A stretch of DNA of 64,000 nucleotides, from positions 6,902,614-6,966,613 of the forward strand of contig OZ020258.1 in assembly GCA_963971285.1 (NCBI GenBank), given 5' to 3'. Below are positions 9,783 through 24,100 of the stretch, one piece after another. Numbering within the stretch: the first letter of the stretch is position 1; the number at the start of each line of letters is the position of its first letter. The stretch is from Astropecten irregularis. Lineage: Eukaryota > Echinodermata > Asteroidea > Paxillosida > Astropectinidae. The notes below the pieces were generated by a model. It was not told where the DNA came from and ran no database searches. It worked only from the letters and a program-made list of their open reading frames with translations. The translations under genes were made by a program, and so were the position numbers.

Positions 9783-10539
9783 TTACACGGCTGCAATTAT
9801 CACAACCTCGTTTCCAGAATACTGTTCGGACAAGATTGCTCATGACCGAGACAAGATTTGCTCGGTGTCAGTGCGAAACCCCCTTGTTTTGATACTAAGT
9901 GGATTTTGCCGTCAAATATTTCTCTCAGAAATACATTCATCATTGAGAAAACTGCATCGTAACGGTTTTACCCAAAAACGTAACTGCCCCATATTCAAAT
10001 TCACGGGTATAAGGAGTTGGCCAAGGGACGAGTTGGCCAAGGGGCGAGTTGGCCAAGGAAGGGGCGACGGTTGGCCAATTTTACGGGTATACGAGTTGGG
10101 CAATCACCGTGAGCCAATTTCATAAAACAGCCAATCGCGCACACCCACAACAAGTGAACGTTTTGAAAGAGAAGTCGGGAATGATATTACATAATTTGTG
10201 CTCGAATTAAAAGAATGTGAGACAAGAAAGTCGATTTGTGTTTTTTTTTCTTAAAACTTTATTATAACTTTTACATAATTATACTCTCAAATTATTCTAC
10301 CAAAATGAATGTGTTTAATACAGGTACAAATATCTTCTCCTTTTTTATTAAAACGTAACATACTTAAAGAAAGTGGAGGGAAAATGTGTGTGGGTTAAAG
10401 CTATCAGGAACAAGACGGTTCTGCAGCATTTACATGGCGTGTAAAAATAGACTGGCACCATTCCATTACGTTCATGCTTATACGCTACGTGTCATACAGT
10501 GCAAATTCGTATTAAAAACAGTTTCCCCTTTCTCCACAC
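9783..10539. other. Intergenic, small GAGTTGG array only
   Basis: No gene recognised. An open frame spanning 9721-10125 runs through transposon and minisatellite DNA and is not credible as a protein. Confidence 0.5.
10015..10105 (+). repeat. GAGTTGGCCAAGGGG minisatellite
   Basis: Three clear and two degenerate units of about 15-16 bp. Same core as the arrays at 3840 and 4820. Confidence 0.8.
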
Positions 10540-10770
10540 CAGGGGCCAATTTCATAAAACTGTTAAGCACAAACATTTGCTAAGCATGACATTTCTGTCT
10601 TAATAAAAACAGGGTTAACAACCAAATGTCCATGTATTGTATATCACTTGTGATTGTTCTTTGACTGTTGTTCGGTGACCATGAATATCAAAAGGAATTT
10701 TCAAAGGTGGTTTGTTTTATTGGGCAAGACATTTTTGTACTTCAGTTCAGTTTTATGAAATTGGCCCCTG
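10540..10770. mobile_element. MITE family C copy 1
   Basis: Left end CAGGGGCCAATTTCATAAAA, right end TTTTATGAAATTGGCCCCTG. The interior has the family words acatttctgtcttaataaaa and gaccatgaatatcaaa. Confidence 0.9.
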
Positions 10771-13557
10771 GCTTTGACCGCACAGACCGTCCCCACCCAC
10801 GCGTATGACGGGTATTGTCACGTTCACAATGTCCCCACCCCATCTCCACCCCACGGGCCAATGAATAATTGCAATAATAAGCTCAAATTCTGGTCAGACG
10901 CCAGGGTAATTTGGTTATTGGGAGTGAAAGAATAAACAAAATACCTGGAGCATTTATTTCATCGAAATCAAGTCAAGCAATTAACGTACGTCACAACGCA
11001 ACCGTAGTGTGTAAATTAGATGGTGCCGTAAACAATACTGACCTAGGTTATATCGAGTAAAATAACCAAGTAGGCCTAATCATAATAACCTACATGAAAA
11101 AAAGACTATGCCCTAATAATGAGTCGTTATATTTTCCGAAACAATTCAAGAAAAAAGCACCAGATTTCAGTTAAATAGTAAGATCGCACGTCTGCAAGAT
11201 ATATAATATACAAAATATCGCATCGCTTATTATAATTATTGGAAATGAGCTGGTGCTATTGTTTTTTTTATAATACTTGTCAGAAATTCCTATTTTCTTT
11301 TTGCAAAGTTATAAATTGATTAACAATCCGGAAAAAATTAACAACTTATACAAAACAATGTGCAGTAAAAATGTTGCGGTTTTAGGTTGAATAGGCCTAC
11401 TTGTATAAAAGTATAAAATGCTTCATCATTCTAACAGCGAATACATCAATTGTATTATAAAAACAAAACAAAAAACAACAACATTGGATTATATTATTAA
11501 TATAATTATTTTTTTTGCAAATAATGGGTATAAGGCCCTTTCCAAACATCAAAATATTTAAAAATTCAAGTAACCGAATCACAAATTTAAACTCATAGTG
11601 AAAATATCAAATTTGATTTCAGACTCTTATAGGATAAAACGAAAACAAAGAAGATGAAGAGGAAAAACGCATTAAAAATTAAGAAAAATAGAAAAACAAA
11701 ATAAATAAAGGAAAAATAGAAAAAAGATCAGACAAAAAGAAAACAAAGAGAAAATTTAATAGAAAAGAAAAATAAAATAGAAAAAGAAAAGAAACAAAAG
11801 ACAAAGAACAAACAGAAAAATCAAGGAACCAAAAAGAATGAAAATGAAGGATTTATCCCTTCTGCCATGTGGGAGAAACACACTTTTCTCTTCAATACTA
11901 TAATATTAATTATACATTATTATACGTTATTTTTTATAACGTAAAAACCTGTCCAAATTAAGCGTTCGCAAGAAAGTAATGAAGCTTGCATGTACAATCG
12001 AAACAAAAAACAGAAAAAGGAAACAAAAACAGTAAAAAACAAAACCGGCTTTGTAATCCGTTTTGTCGGTAACAGTCGTGTAACTTTTCAAGTACTGCTC
12101 AAGTGAAAAATAAAAGTTGCTCGGTGGCTAACCGTAAAACCGTTTCTCGGAGTGAGAGAAAGACGAACAAATTGGGAGACTGTGGCTTCATTTTAGAACT
12201 GCCTTCTAAAAACAAAAAACACCTCTGCTTAACGAGGCCATAGGAGTACTGTTATACTTATGTTTGCAAGGATATGGCGATGAATCAAAAATTCAAGTCC
12301 GATTAAATATTTTTTTTTTTAAATCCACACGCAGCAAAAAGATGGACGCAGAATCAGCGCCGTCAACTTCATCATTTTTCATACCTTTTTGACGGGCGTC
12401 ATATTTTTTTGCGACAGTTTTGTTTCATATCAGTTTTCTTTTTAAGAAACATTCCCATTCCTACTATATTGAATTTCATTTAACTAATCAGTACTACAAT
12501 GCTGCAAATTGGTATTTCAATACTGAAAGATCGTACAAAAATATTTCTATTTCGTGATAAAAATTCTTCGAATTTAATAGAAAGGATAACATCCTGAAAA
12601 CAAGATCTATTTTGTCCTATTTCGACTTAATTATTCTTTTCGTCTGCCCTGTGACTGACTCATATTATGTGCTTGTGATATTTTGTTTTTCAATGGCGAA
12701 ATACTGTAGTTTCCATGCCCTGAAGGAAGAAATTACAAACGAGATAAAAATTCTCGATAAAAGTGACCCAACGAAAGAAAAATTGCCCTTTATATCGTAC
12801 CCTTGTTAACATTTCCTTCAAGGTAATATTTTATATTATAGTGATATAGCTCCATTTGCGGTGTGACATAGCTGTTGCGGGAATATAAAACTAGAATTAG
12901 ATAATCGTGCGAAAGTTTTAAGCATCATTTTGATTAAATAAGTAAATATTTGACATATAATTGCTTGTGAAGCATTAGTTCAGGATGCAGACATGAAATA
13001 GTATGCAAAAAGTACTGTTGCAACATCGATAATAATATATTTTTACACGACGGCTTTTTCATGTCTCTTTTTCTGCATCAGCAATTTCATTTATCTTTTT
13101 TTTCTTAATACAAATCCTTGTACCCTGTAATAATATAGAATTCGCTAAAGCTAATATTGAAGCAAAGTGGCCATTACTATTATTTTACAAGACAAGATTT
13201 GGTTCATTAAAAGCTATAACTTAGAGCACCATTATACAAAGTTCAGTTACAGAAAGATTGTCAAATACACTGCAACCTGAAAAAAAAAATACCTTGGGAA
13301 AAAATTGTTGGGTTGTTTTGCATAATATCTAGCACCGCGCTCCAGAATGTCCTCATCTTGAGAAATGAAACAGTCGTAGATTATTAAATATTATACCCAT
13401 AGTTCCAATATGACAGTAACCGACTACAGTAATTAATCCAAGCTTTGTACAAATAGATAATAATAAATATATAGAAGTTGCATGGCTTATTTTTATTTGA
13501 CATGCTTTTAAGAAAGAAAAAAAACACTCAGGAAACAACATTTGGGCATTGTATCTT
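10771..13557. other. AT-rich intergenic desert
   Basis: 2.8 kb with no recognisable exon. 11640-11850 is a purine-rich simple stretch (GAAAAA/AAACAA words). Long A/T runs occur elsewhere. Confidence 0.5.
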
Positions 13558-13932
13558 AAAGGGAGAGTACAGAATTGGTAAGACAAAATACACTTCATGA
13601 TCACAGATTCACATAAAACTTACACAGTATAATGGTGATGATAGGAGAAAACATCCCATGAAATGTTTTTGTCTGAAATGCCATATTCGTTGAGAAATAA
13701 ATGAAACTATTTTCCGATTGGAATAAATCGCTTCGAAGCGTTTTATTCATTCGTTGAAATGTGTACAGTTCTCTGTACACGGGTTTTCACTATTTTCTCG
13801 TGACCCCGATGGCTGATTGACCTCAAACTTCTACAGGTTTGTCAGTTAAGGTATATGATGGAGGATTACATAATGTGCTTTCACTGTCAGCATAGGTTTT
13901 GTCCCAAAAACCAGTTGTGTACCATCCCTTTA
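13558..13932. mobile_element. Diverged family B MITE, copy 2
   Basis: Left TTAA then AGGGAGAGTACAGAATTGGT; right end accatccct then TTAA. The interior is diverged but keeps ttcgttgagaaataaatgaa-type words, and both TTAA flanks are intact. Confidence 0.65.
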
Positions 13933-14965
13933 ATATTGTCTGGGGAAAAAATCTTGAGGGCGTTTTCTATGGAATAGGCTGCTTAATAAAGAATTGTATT
14001 TATGTGAACCAAAAGTATTATCATCAACCTAAACGAGTCAGAGAAAAATGCCTTGTGGGCCAATTTGTGTAAATAAAAAAATTTACAAACCATGGGTTGT
14101 ATCATTAATACGTAAGACCTTTCGAGATATTTCAGACGATGAGGGCGCCAGAGTTGGACCAAACATAGCCGTTTTTGCATAATGAATGCGCATGCACGGA
14201 TAATTTTCAGATGAGGGCCGGACGCGCGGCTCATCGTGTAAATAGCGCAGCCATTATTGGTCCAAATCCTGTGGCATAACAAAATTATTTGTTTGCGGCT
14301 TTACCACCTCCACAGAATAGCGCCACCGGGCGTTTTCTTCCTCTCTTTTAATTATTCCACTTAAAAGGAATACTTCCATTTATCTTGAGGGCGCTATACT
14401 GTATGGCGTCTAGGACCTAATAATAACATAAAACATATCGTACACGTTCCATCGAAAAAATAAATTCATTTCAATTGTTTTTCCCTGCCTTCTGCACTAC
14501 AAAAAAATAAGAAGCTCCAAAGTAGTTTTCGAAATGCTGAAGATGTGCCGTGCCAAGTTTGTCGTCTGTGAAAATGCGCATGCGCGGGCAGAAGATGATT
14601 CTCAACAAAGATGTTGACTGGTCGGGATGGTTATTGCCACCATTTTGTTTTGTTTTTGAATATAGTATTGAGAGGGAGGCCCAGTATAATAACCTTCAAT
14701 CCCACATTCAATTGCATTAAATACCTTAAATCATACTTTCCCGAAACCAAAGATGAGGAATACCTTTATTGGAAAACATGGCTGCCATATGAAAGAAACT
14801 TTACAGGCCTAATGGCGGACACTCATTTCCAGCTCGAATCAACCCCTAAAAACTTGTTGAGTAACGTAGACGCCCCTAGCTGCTGCCATTCTGGTTCCCC
14901 CCTTTGAAAACACCCTCGGCACGGGGAGGTAGGCCTACAGTCTGGCCGACAGGAACGGCGAAGAA
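13933..14965. other. 3' flank of TINAGL gene
   Basis: No repeat family or exon recognised apart from the TINAGL 3'UTR, expected just below 14966. An open frame at 14611-14907 (98 codons) has no recognisable domain. Confidence 0.45.
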
Positions 14966-15118
14966 TCAGAACGGCACGTTGTTGCCGTTGATCATGTCGG
15001 CGTCGATCTTGCCCCAGACTCCCACCACGAAAGACTCGATCTGACACTCGTTCTCGCCCCTCAGGATGCGGAAGTAGCCATCCTCGCCCCAGTTCTTACC
15101 CCAAGAGTTGGCGGCAAT
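14966..15118 (-). CDS. TINAGL1: TINAGL exon 9: C-terminus
   Basis: Residues 405-454: [33 protein letters not shown], then a short tail and TGA at 14968-14966. Acceptor gcag at 15119. Confidence 0.95.
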   Translation of the reverse strand: MAANSWGKNWGEDGYFRILRGENECQIESFVVGVWGKIDADMINGNNVPF

Positions 15119-18100
15119 CTGCAAGAAAAATAAATGACCAAAAGGAAGGAAAATCGAGAAGAAAGGTTATTATAAACTAATCCTGGGTCCAATTTTATGC
15201 AACAACATTTTCTTAAACACCAACATCCTTGGTAAATAAAATCAGCATGCCAGCCAAAAATCCTTGTGAATGTTGTGCTCAGCAAAATTTGGTTGGCAAT
15301 CCTGTTTGATCAAGGAAGACTTTTCATGCTTTAGCAAATTTCGTATGAAATTGGCCCCTGGTCTTGAAAAAATGAATTGGTCTATAAGCCAATTCCCTTG
15401 TCTATTAGAAAATTCATGCCACGATGGACACTGAAACTATTTCTGGCAAACAACTTTTTTCTGGGTGGAAAATTAACCAAAGAAAATGTGTCTCGAGTAA
15501 CAATCTGGTACAGAGGCTGAAAATCCAGTCCACCTTTTACCTATACCTAGACCTTTCTTTTGCAACGTCACAGGACGAGTTTTTGCCAATGGCAGAAACT
15601 ATGGAGAGCCACTCAAAGCCGGGCATACAATAACTGCAATTTGTACACAACGTTACATAAACATTGAACGATATTGCTGAATGTAATGGTAACATTTTGT
15701 ACTGCTTTGGAAAGTTTGTTAAAGTGTTGAATTTGGTCACGCCGTCTTTCGAGAAGACGAAATGATTGGCAACATTTGCATGGCCGCCCATGCCAACCAG
15801 CAGCGAATGTTTGTTAACAAAAGAAAGGTCTGTAATGCCTTCGATGGGATGTGAACTGGGACCCCAAGTGTGGAAGACAAGAACCTCAACGCCATCTAAG
15901 CCGCCCATACCAAAACATAAAACGTCTTTAATAAGAACGACAGAGTCGACATGATTTTACAGGCTAGGCGAGCACAGTGACCAGTGACAGAAAGTGACCA
16001 CACTCTCCATCCAGGGCCGGTCCATTTCACAAAGCCTTACGATCGATCGTAACTCGAGTTATGAAGGATAACCCATCGTAGGGGGCATGTCCTATGCAGG
16101 GCTGTACTATATGCATCATAGATCCTACGATTAATAGAGTAAGTTACGATGAGTTTGGTGATATCGACCCCAGTCATCACGGAATACTGACCCAGTATTT
16201 GAGTGGCTTTCCTTTGTTCTTGTGCACACCCCATCCAAGGAGCTTGACTGAGTGCCAGCCGGCTGCTTTCTGGGCGTCCTTCTTTGCCATCTTGGAATGC
16301 ATGTAGACTCCCTCTTTGTACATGAAGAAGTCTTCCTGAACGTGGAAAGCAGCTGTGTCAGGAATACAAAGAAATATTCAAAGTGTAATTATATTTTTTA
16401 AGTAGAGACACTTCTAGAGACAACTTCTAACCAGTTCCTTTCAGAACCTTTCAGAACCACTATTCTAGAGACAACTTCTCACCGGTTCTTTTCAGAACCA
16501 CACTTCTAGAGATAACTTCTCATCGGTTCTTTTCAGAACCACACTTCTACAGACAACTTCTCATCAGTACTTTTCAGAACTACACTTCTAGAGACAACTT
16601 CTCACTGGTTCTTTTCAGAACCACACTTCTAGAGACAACTTCTCACCGGTTCTTTTCAGAACCACACTTCTAGAGATAACTTCTCATCGGTTCTTTTCAG
16701 AACCACACTTCTACAGACAACTTCTCATCAGTTCTTTTCAGAACTACACTTCTAGAGACAACTTCTCACTGGTTCTTTACAGAACCACACTTCTAGAGAC
16801 AACTTCTCACTGGTTCTTTTCAGAACCACAATTCTAGAAACAACTTCTTATCGGTTCTTTCCAGAACCACAATTCTAGAGACAACTTCTCACTGGTTCTT
16901 TTCAGAACCACACTTCTAGAGACAACTTCTCACTGGTTCTTTTCAGAACCACACTTCTAGAAACAACGTCTTATCGGTTCTTTCCAGAACCACACTTCTA
17001 GAGATAACTTCTCACCGGTTCTTTTCAGAACCACAATTCTAGAGACAACTTCTCACTGGTTCTTTTCAGAACCACACTTCTAGAGACAACTTCTCACTGG
17101 TTCTTTTCAGAACCACACTTCTAGAAACAACTTCTCATCGGTTCTTTTCAGAACCACAATTCTAGAGACAACTTCTCATTGGTTCTTTTCAGAACCACAC
17201 TTCTAGAGACAACTTCTCACCGGTTCTTTTCAGAACCACGCTTCTAGAGACAACTTCTAACCGGTTCTTTTCAGAACCACTATTCTAGAGACAACTTCTC
17301 ACCGGTTCTTTTCAGAACCACACTTCTAGAGACAACTTCTCACCGGTTCTTTTCAGAACCACACTTCTAGAGACAACTTCTCACAGGTTCTTTTCAAAAC
17401 CACAATTCTAAAGACAACTTATCTCATTCTTTTCAGAACCACACTTCTAGAGACAAATTCTCACCGGTTCTTTTCAGAACTAGACTTCTAGAGACAACTT
17501 CTCACTTCTTACTTTCAGAACCACACTTCTAGAGGCAAATTGTCACCGGTTCTTTCAGAACCACACTTCTAGAAAAGAGTATATATTTGCTAGCAACTTA
17601 CAAATCATCCAGTTCAAGAATACAATACCATGAGAAGGGTACATTTGTGCAAAAGGAATGGAAAGAGCAACACCTATACCGCGAAGCAAGACAAAATGCC
17701 CGCCTCACAGATGACTGTTACTGTATCTTTCTTGATATTTTTTTCCCATGAATCTGAAGTCTTTGACAAAAACCAAAGTATGACAATCTTTAGAAGCACA
17801 TAAATTATTACTGCAATCCTGAGGACAATTCTTACCTTGGACTGGTCCATTCCAGTATATCTCAGCCTGAATCTCTACTTCCTAGTTGGGCGAAAAAAAA
17901 ACACCAAAAGGTTCAATATAAGTTGCTTGTTCACGTCTACATTTTTTGCTTCAACTGACATGCTTTTAAATGAGCTTCAATGGTAATTTATTTATATTCA
18001 TAAACCACTATTAAGCTTCCTTTTCATACTCCGTGCTGATTGCTGAAATCACCACGAGGGGTACATCTTGATATTTGAACCCCAAACAGTCATACAATCC

Positions 18101-21100
18101 AAAATAATCAGGGCAAATTTCATAGAGCTGCTTAAGCACACAATTTTCTTAAGCATGTAAAGTCTTCCTTGATCAAACAGGATTACCAACCAAATGTTCA
18201 TGTGATGTTTACTGCTTTTGACTTGTATTCGGCCATTGTTTGCTGAGCATAACATTCAAAAGGAGATTTGGCTGCCATTGGCATACTTTACCAAGGTTTT
18301 TGGTGCTTAAGCAAATTTTGGTGCTTAAGTAGCTCTATGAAATTGGCCCCTGATTCGCAGTCATCCACGGCATGAGCTGGCTAAGTAGAGATTTGGGATA
18401 GTATGCGACACTTGGGGTGCTATCTTCCTCAGTCTGTTGAAACCTGAATATAAACGTCATGGCCTGGGGCCAATTTCACGGCTCTGCTTAGCACAAACAT
18501 TTGCTATCTTAATAAAAACTAGATTCAAAACCAAATTCCCAAGTTTCACTAGTGATTGTTCTTTGGTTACTGTTCGCTGACCATGAATATCAAATGGAAT
18601 TTTGTAATGATGGTTTGTTTCATTGAGCAAGGCATTTTGTGCTAAGCAATTTGTTTTGTGCTTAACAGCTCCACGAAATTGGCTGCTGTTCAGGTTGAGA
18701 TTCCTAAAACACACCAACTGGGTCATACATCCCACTCACATTTCTTGAGATTCTGTACGGTGGGGTTGAGAAATACCGATCGCTGACTTGTCGATTCTTG
18801 GGGCAGGGGGAAGCTTCAAATCCCCGGATGTAGCAGGATCCCCTTTCCATCTTCATATCTTGGGACAGTCCACTTTCGTAGGGGTAACAGTCACTGGTGA
18901 CGATTCTGCAAGAGGGGACGATAAGATATAATGATTATTGTTGAAGGATATTTTGATACAATATCTTCACATTGTATACAATTGAGCGCCACTCCTGATT
19001 GAAGACGAGCAGAGTGCTCAGCTCGAAACGTCAAGTTCTCGGAGCCAGCCATCTTCGAAACAGGGAATACATGAATACATGGTTGTAATTGTAGGCCTAT
19101 ATCTACATGCTACCTGTAGCTTTATAATGCACACCATAATGCCGTTAAGATTCGAGTCTCAATTATGAAATTTTTTTATCCAACATTGTATGTGTTGGCC
19201 AAATCTTTTTTCAGAAGCTGGAAGAAATTTAGTTTGCTCAAGATGGCTTCTTCACTGACGAACTAAGAACTACGCCTGGGGTCGATTTCAAGAAGCCCTA
19301 CGATCTATCGTAACTCAAATTACGAACAAACATAACCCATCTGAGGAGGCATATTCTAATTAGGGCTGTACTGCATCAAAAGGCCTACGGTTGATAGTAA
19401 GTTACGATGAGTTTGGTGAGTAGGCCAATATAGAACTTACCCTTTCTTGCGCAGGAACCACCAGGCGCGGTCAAGATGGCCGCCGTCACAGCCCTGCTGC
19501 CGTCTGATGTTGCAGGAGAGCAGATGCTGAGGCGATAATGGCATGACAACCGAGCCATTGGATTGGATGGCGATACGATCAGACGCAACAGCTGATTGGA
19601 CGATGATGGAACATAAAGACGTGGGTGAATAACGAGCAATGCGATTGGATAAAAGTAATAAACATCTTGTGAATTAGCATATATAATGGCTAAAAACGTC
19701 TGCGTCTGCTAGCCGGGTTCCCCCCCCCCCAAAAAAAAATGCCATCTTTAAGTCCTACGGAATCAGCAAAAATCAATTCGTAAATTTTACGGCGGCGTTC
19801 TCAACACAAAACGTTCGGATTGTGGGTAGTTTCGACTTTCGAGAAAGTTCTGTAAAAACACTGAAAATACAATTTTTTGCGCTCTGCCGAAACTTTGAAG
19901 TCGCGTTCACACACGGTGTTAAAATAAGCTGGAACACTGATAGAACACGCTCTGGTGGGTGAGATGAAATATGTCTGAAAACATTATCGGTACAAGTTCA
20001 ACCTGGGGCAAATTTCACAGCCCTGCTTAGTACAAACATTGCTAACCATGAAAGTTCGGTCTAATCATAAAAACAGGATTAACTACCAAATTTCCAATCA
20101 CCTGTGATTTCCCTTTGGCTGTTGTTCACTGACCATGAATATCGAATGGAATTTTTTAATGGTGGTTTGTTTTATTGGGCAAGACATTTTTGTGCTAAGC
20201 ATTTTTTTTAGCTTAGCAGCTCCATGAAACTGGCCCCTGATGTCAGATGTTAAAAGTGAAATTTCCCTGTAGTCTCGGTTTCAAGTCGTTTTCAAGCAGC
20301 AGTGAAACTTTAACCAAAAGAGGGTAGCACGCCTGACATGAATGCATGAGAGAAATATGAAAACATATCTCTCTCGTAAAATTTCTACTACGATCTGGAT
20401 CTCGCTTTCTCTGCCTGGGTGGTATGACGTCACCGTAGCCATGGAGAGCAATGACGTCACAACGCGCTAGGCTATAATCCTTGCCGAAAGGATTATTAGA
20501 CTCAGAGGGTAGTTTCAGTCTCGACATGATTTTTTTCAGGGGAGAAAAAAGTTGAAACTTATTTTGGGAGACGTTTCGTGCTCTGAAGACATAATCCTGG
20601 TTTCGGACAACTGTGGGGGTGATGTCAATTTAAATTTTGTCCAGTGACGTATGTCTGACGTCATTGGCGTCACCATGACCAAATATGGTCATGTTCAGTC
20701 TTAGGTGACTTGCTGGAGGGGCCAGGGGGCCGGTGGAAATGAAAGTGAAAATAGGAGGGAGATTGCAGAGTTGATATGGCCTGACATTTCGAAATTTTGG
20801 CAAGATCTGTAAAATGGAAAGTGGGCTGGTGCCTCAAACCGGCCATCGTTTTTGATGGTTTGTGAAATCATATGAAACCACGCACATGCCAGTTGAAAAT
20901 GCTAGCATTTTTTCAGCAATACTTTCATGTACAATTGTTTTATTAATTCATATTATTCAGATGTTTATCTCATTATATTAAATGTACGTAAAGTACAGGA
21001 TCGGTAACATATGCACAAATAGAAATGTTCACAGATTGACATAATAACTTTTAGGATATGAAGATAGTGCTGGTAGAAACATACCGTTTAAATAATATCC

Positions 21101-24100
21101 GGCTGAAATGGTGTATTTATCCAAACATTTGTCAAACAAAGACCGAAAACAGTTTTGATCTCGGGGTGAGATCAAAACTCGTGAATGGATTTGAAAATAA
21201 TCGTGAGCGTTTTTCACTGTTTTTCTCCATTTTCTGATGATGACATAAAATGATAATTTTACAGGTTTGTTTTTATTCCATGACAAATCAAATTATGAAC
21301 AGTCTACAGCTGCTCTGTCACCTTTACCAATCCTGTATTATGACTTTAAGTGTGAGTTAAAAGACAAAATGCAATCGACACAAGATTGAATTCCATAATC
21401 TTTAAAGGAAGTATCATACTTTGGTAAGTAACCAAAATAGAAATGTTCACAGATTTACGTATAACCTACATGGTATAGAGATGGCGATAGTAGAAACATA
21501 GCGTTAAAATTCTTCCGCCTGAAATGGTGTATTTATCCAGAAATTAGTCAAGCAACGACCGAAAATCTCTTTGATCTTTTAAAAGATCCAAAATAAAAGA
21601 GAAAAGACTTACGAAATACTGTGGCTGTTTTACACTGTTTTCTCAAAATGTGAGCATTGTGTGTGACTGAAATTTTCACAGATGACTGTTACTGTCTTGA
21701 TATTTATGCCCATGAATCTGTATTTCTTTGATAAAAACCAAAGTATGATATTACCTCTACGCAAAGGTTGTGTCGCGAAGTGATACGCCTCTACTTACAT
21801 GCCGTAGATACAGCCCATGAGCTGGCGCAGTTTCCCTGGTCAGCCACTTCGTCCAGGAGGTTGGGCCACTTCTCACGGGCGTCAAACTCATCGGGCAGGT
21901 TCAAGGAGGCTGCGTCCATCTGGATCTCATTCATGGCCTCTACCACGGGCGTGGGCTTCTTGGTGCCCAGGCGGAACCGCATGCCCTCGTCCAGGGTCAT
22001 GCCCCAGAATTCGGAGTAGTTGGCAGCCATCCAACTAAGATAATAAACAACAACAAGAAGAAACAGAACAAAACACAAACAAGCTTATAGTATGTGAGCA
22101 ACATCATAAGAATTGATAGAAACTTCGGATGATTGTCTTTATAACTATCAGATGGATTGAGATTTGAGAAGGCAAACAGCTTTTTTCAACGACATGGAAC
22201 TCAGCATTTGTGCTGGTATTTTCTCCTGGAAGATGAGAGCCAATTCGGGAGATTTCAAGGGATGATTGAGTCAACTCGTGTCGTGTCTTTTGATAAATAC
22301 ATGTAGCTAAAGTTCAGCTTTGGCCTAATTGGCAAACTTTCACTCATTTTGTGATGGCAGGCTGCAGATATTGAAGGCGGAAATATTCTGAAAACAAACT
22401 GCATCCTTTGAACAGAGGGTCGATTTCACCAAACTCATCGCAACCTACTATTAATAGTAGGACTTGTGATACATTACAGCCCTACATAGGATACGATTGG
22501 TCATCCTTCGTTACTCGAGTTACGATCGATCGTACAGCTTCATGAAATCCACCCCTACAAGTCTCTTATCGGACAATCCAACGTAAGGTGGTAAACCCAA
22601 TGTGATTTATGCCTCAACAAACCCAATTGACAAAATGTAGGAAGTTCCTATTTCAAGTCATTAAAAAGAAAACAAATTGACTGGAGTGGGATTCGAACCA
22701 GATACCTCCGGAATACCGTAGGGGCGCTCTTACCAACAGAGCTATACCCAGCCGGTACAATATTCCGGAGGTCGCAGGTTCGAGTCCCACTCCAGTCAAT
22801 TTTTCTTTCTTTTTCACTTTTCAACGACTTCAAATTAACCAGTCACTTTCCCTTGTGGAAATTTAAAGTTATAATTTCCTAAGTTTTTGCCGTTTCACTT
22901 TTTCATTGGTTTACCGGTATTACTGTACAGTATTTCTATTCTATATTTCCATATGCGGTAAATTCGAAGCCATCGGAAAACTCAATAGGGCAATTTGATA
23001 ATATAAAAACAACCTAACAAAAATACGTGCACACGTGTGCATACCAATAGATATAAGGTGGTCTTAAGGTAAATTCGCATGGGCATTCAACAATGTCTGC
23101 ATGTGGTATTTTGCCCTTGAAAGGCAAAAAGCCCCATAATTCACATTCTCGTAACTTTTCTTTTTAAATTTGACAGACATCAACGAATATTCAATATTTT
23201 TATGAGCCATATGTGGAAGCCAGGGGTGACAGTTTTTGAAAGTTGGGCATTTTCACGGTCTCATTTTCACTGTTGTTTTGTTTTCGTTTAAAGGTAATAT
23301 CATACTTTGGTTTTTGTCAATGAAATACAAATTCATGGGCAAAAAATATCAAGAAAGATACAGTAACAGTCATCTGTGAAAATTTCAGTCCCATACGGTG
23401 CCCACTTTTTGAGAAATCAGTGAAAACCGGCCACAGTATTTCTTAAGTCTTTTCTCATTTATTTTGATCTTTAAAAGATAAAAAATAATGTTGGTTACTG
23501 GTTTGACTCTTTTCTGGATATATACAGCATTTCAGGCAGAAACATTTTAACAGAATGTTTCTATCATCACCATCTTTTTACCCTGTAAGGTATACGTAAA
23601 TCTGTGAACATTTCAGTTTTGGTAAGTTATACCAAAGTATGATACTACCTTTAAATACGAGTTACAAGTTCCGTGTACTTTCCTTTTCAAGGGTGGATTA
23701 CTAAGTGCTGCTCACGAACAGCCCATATAACCCAGACGGCCATAAATCATCCAGATGTTTCAATAGAATGACATTCAAAGTATTTTGTAAAACGTTTCCC
23801 CTTTGGTAAATCCCAAATTCTAAATCTCTCCTCCCTTTTCACAGCTCTGAACACTTGCTTCTGTTTAATAACCCATATCGTCATTTCACTCCTGGTAATT
23901 TAAAACGGCCATAAAAAAAAATAATCAAACCATCGCCTTGATTTTTTTTCATTTCAGCTTGCAGTCATGGGTCAAGTGTTAAGGATTTTTTCTCTCAATG
24001 TTGAGACCCGATTTATAGAAGGAATTCATCATTTTTTATTTTCATCTCCCAGTCGGAATGGAAAGGGAAACTCAATGTTTAATCTGTCAATCATCTTATA

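Noticed and set aside
19385..19639. 84-codon minus-strand open frame over TINAGL exon 5
   Set aside because: It is the wrong frame. The true exon frame gives the conserved papain-fold peptide and joins exons 4 and 6.
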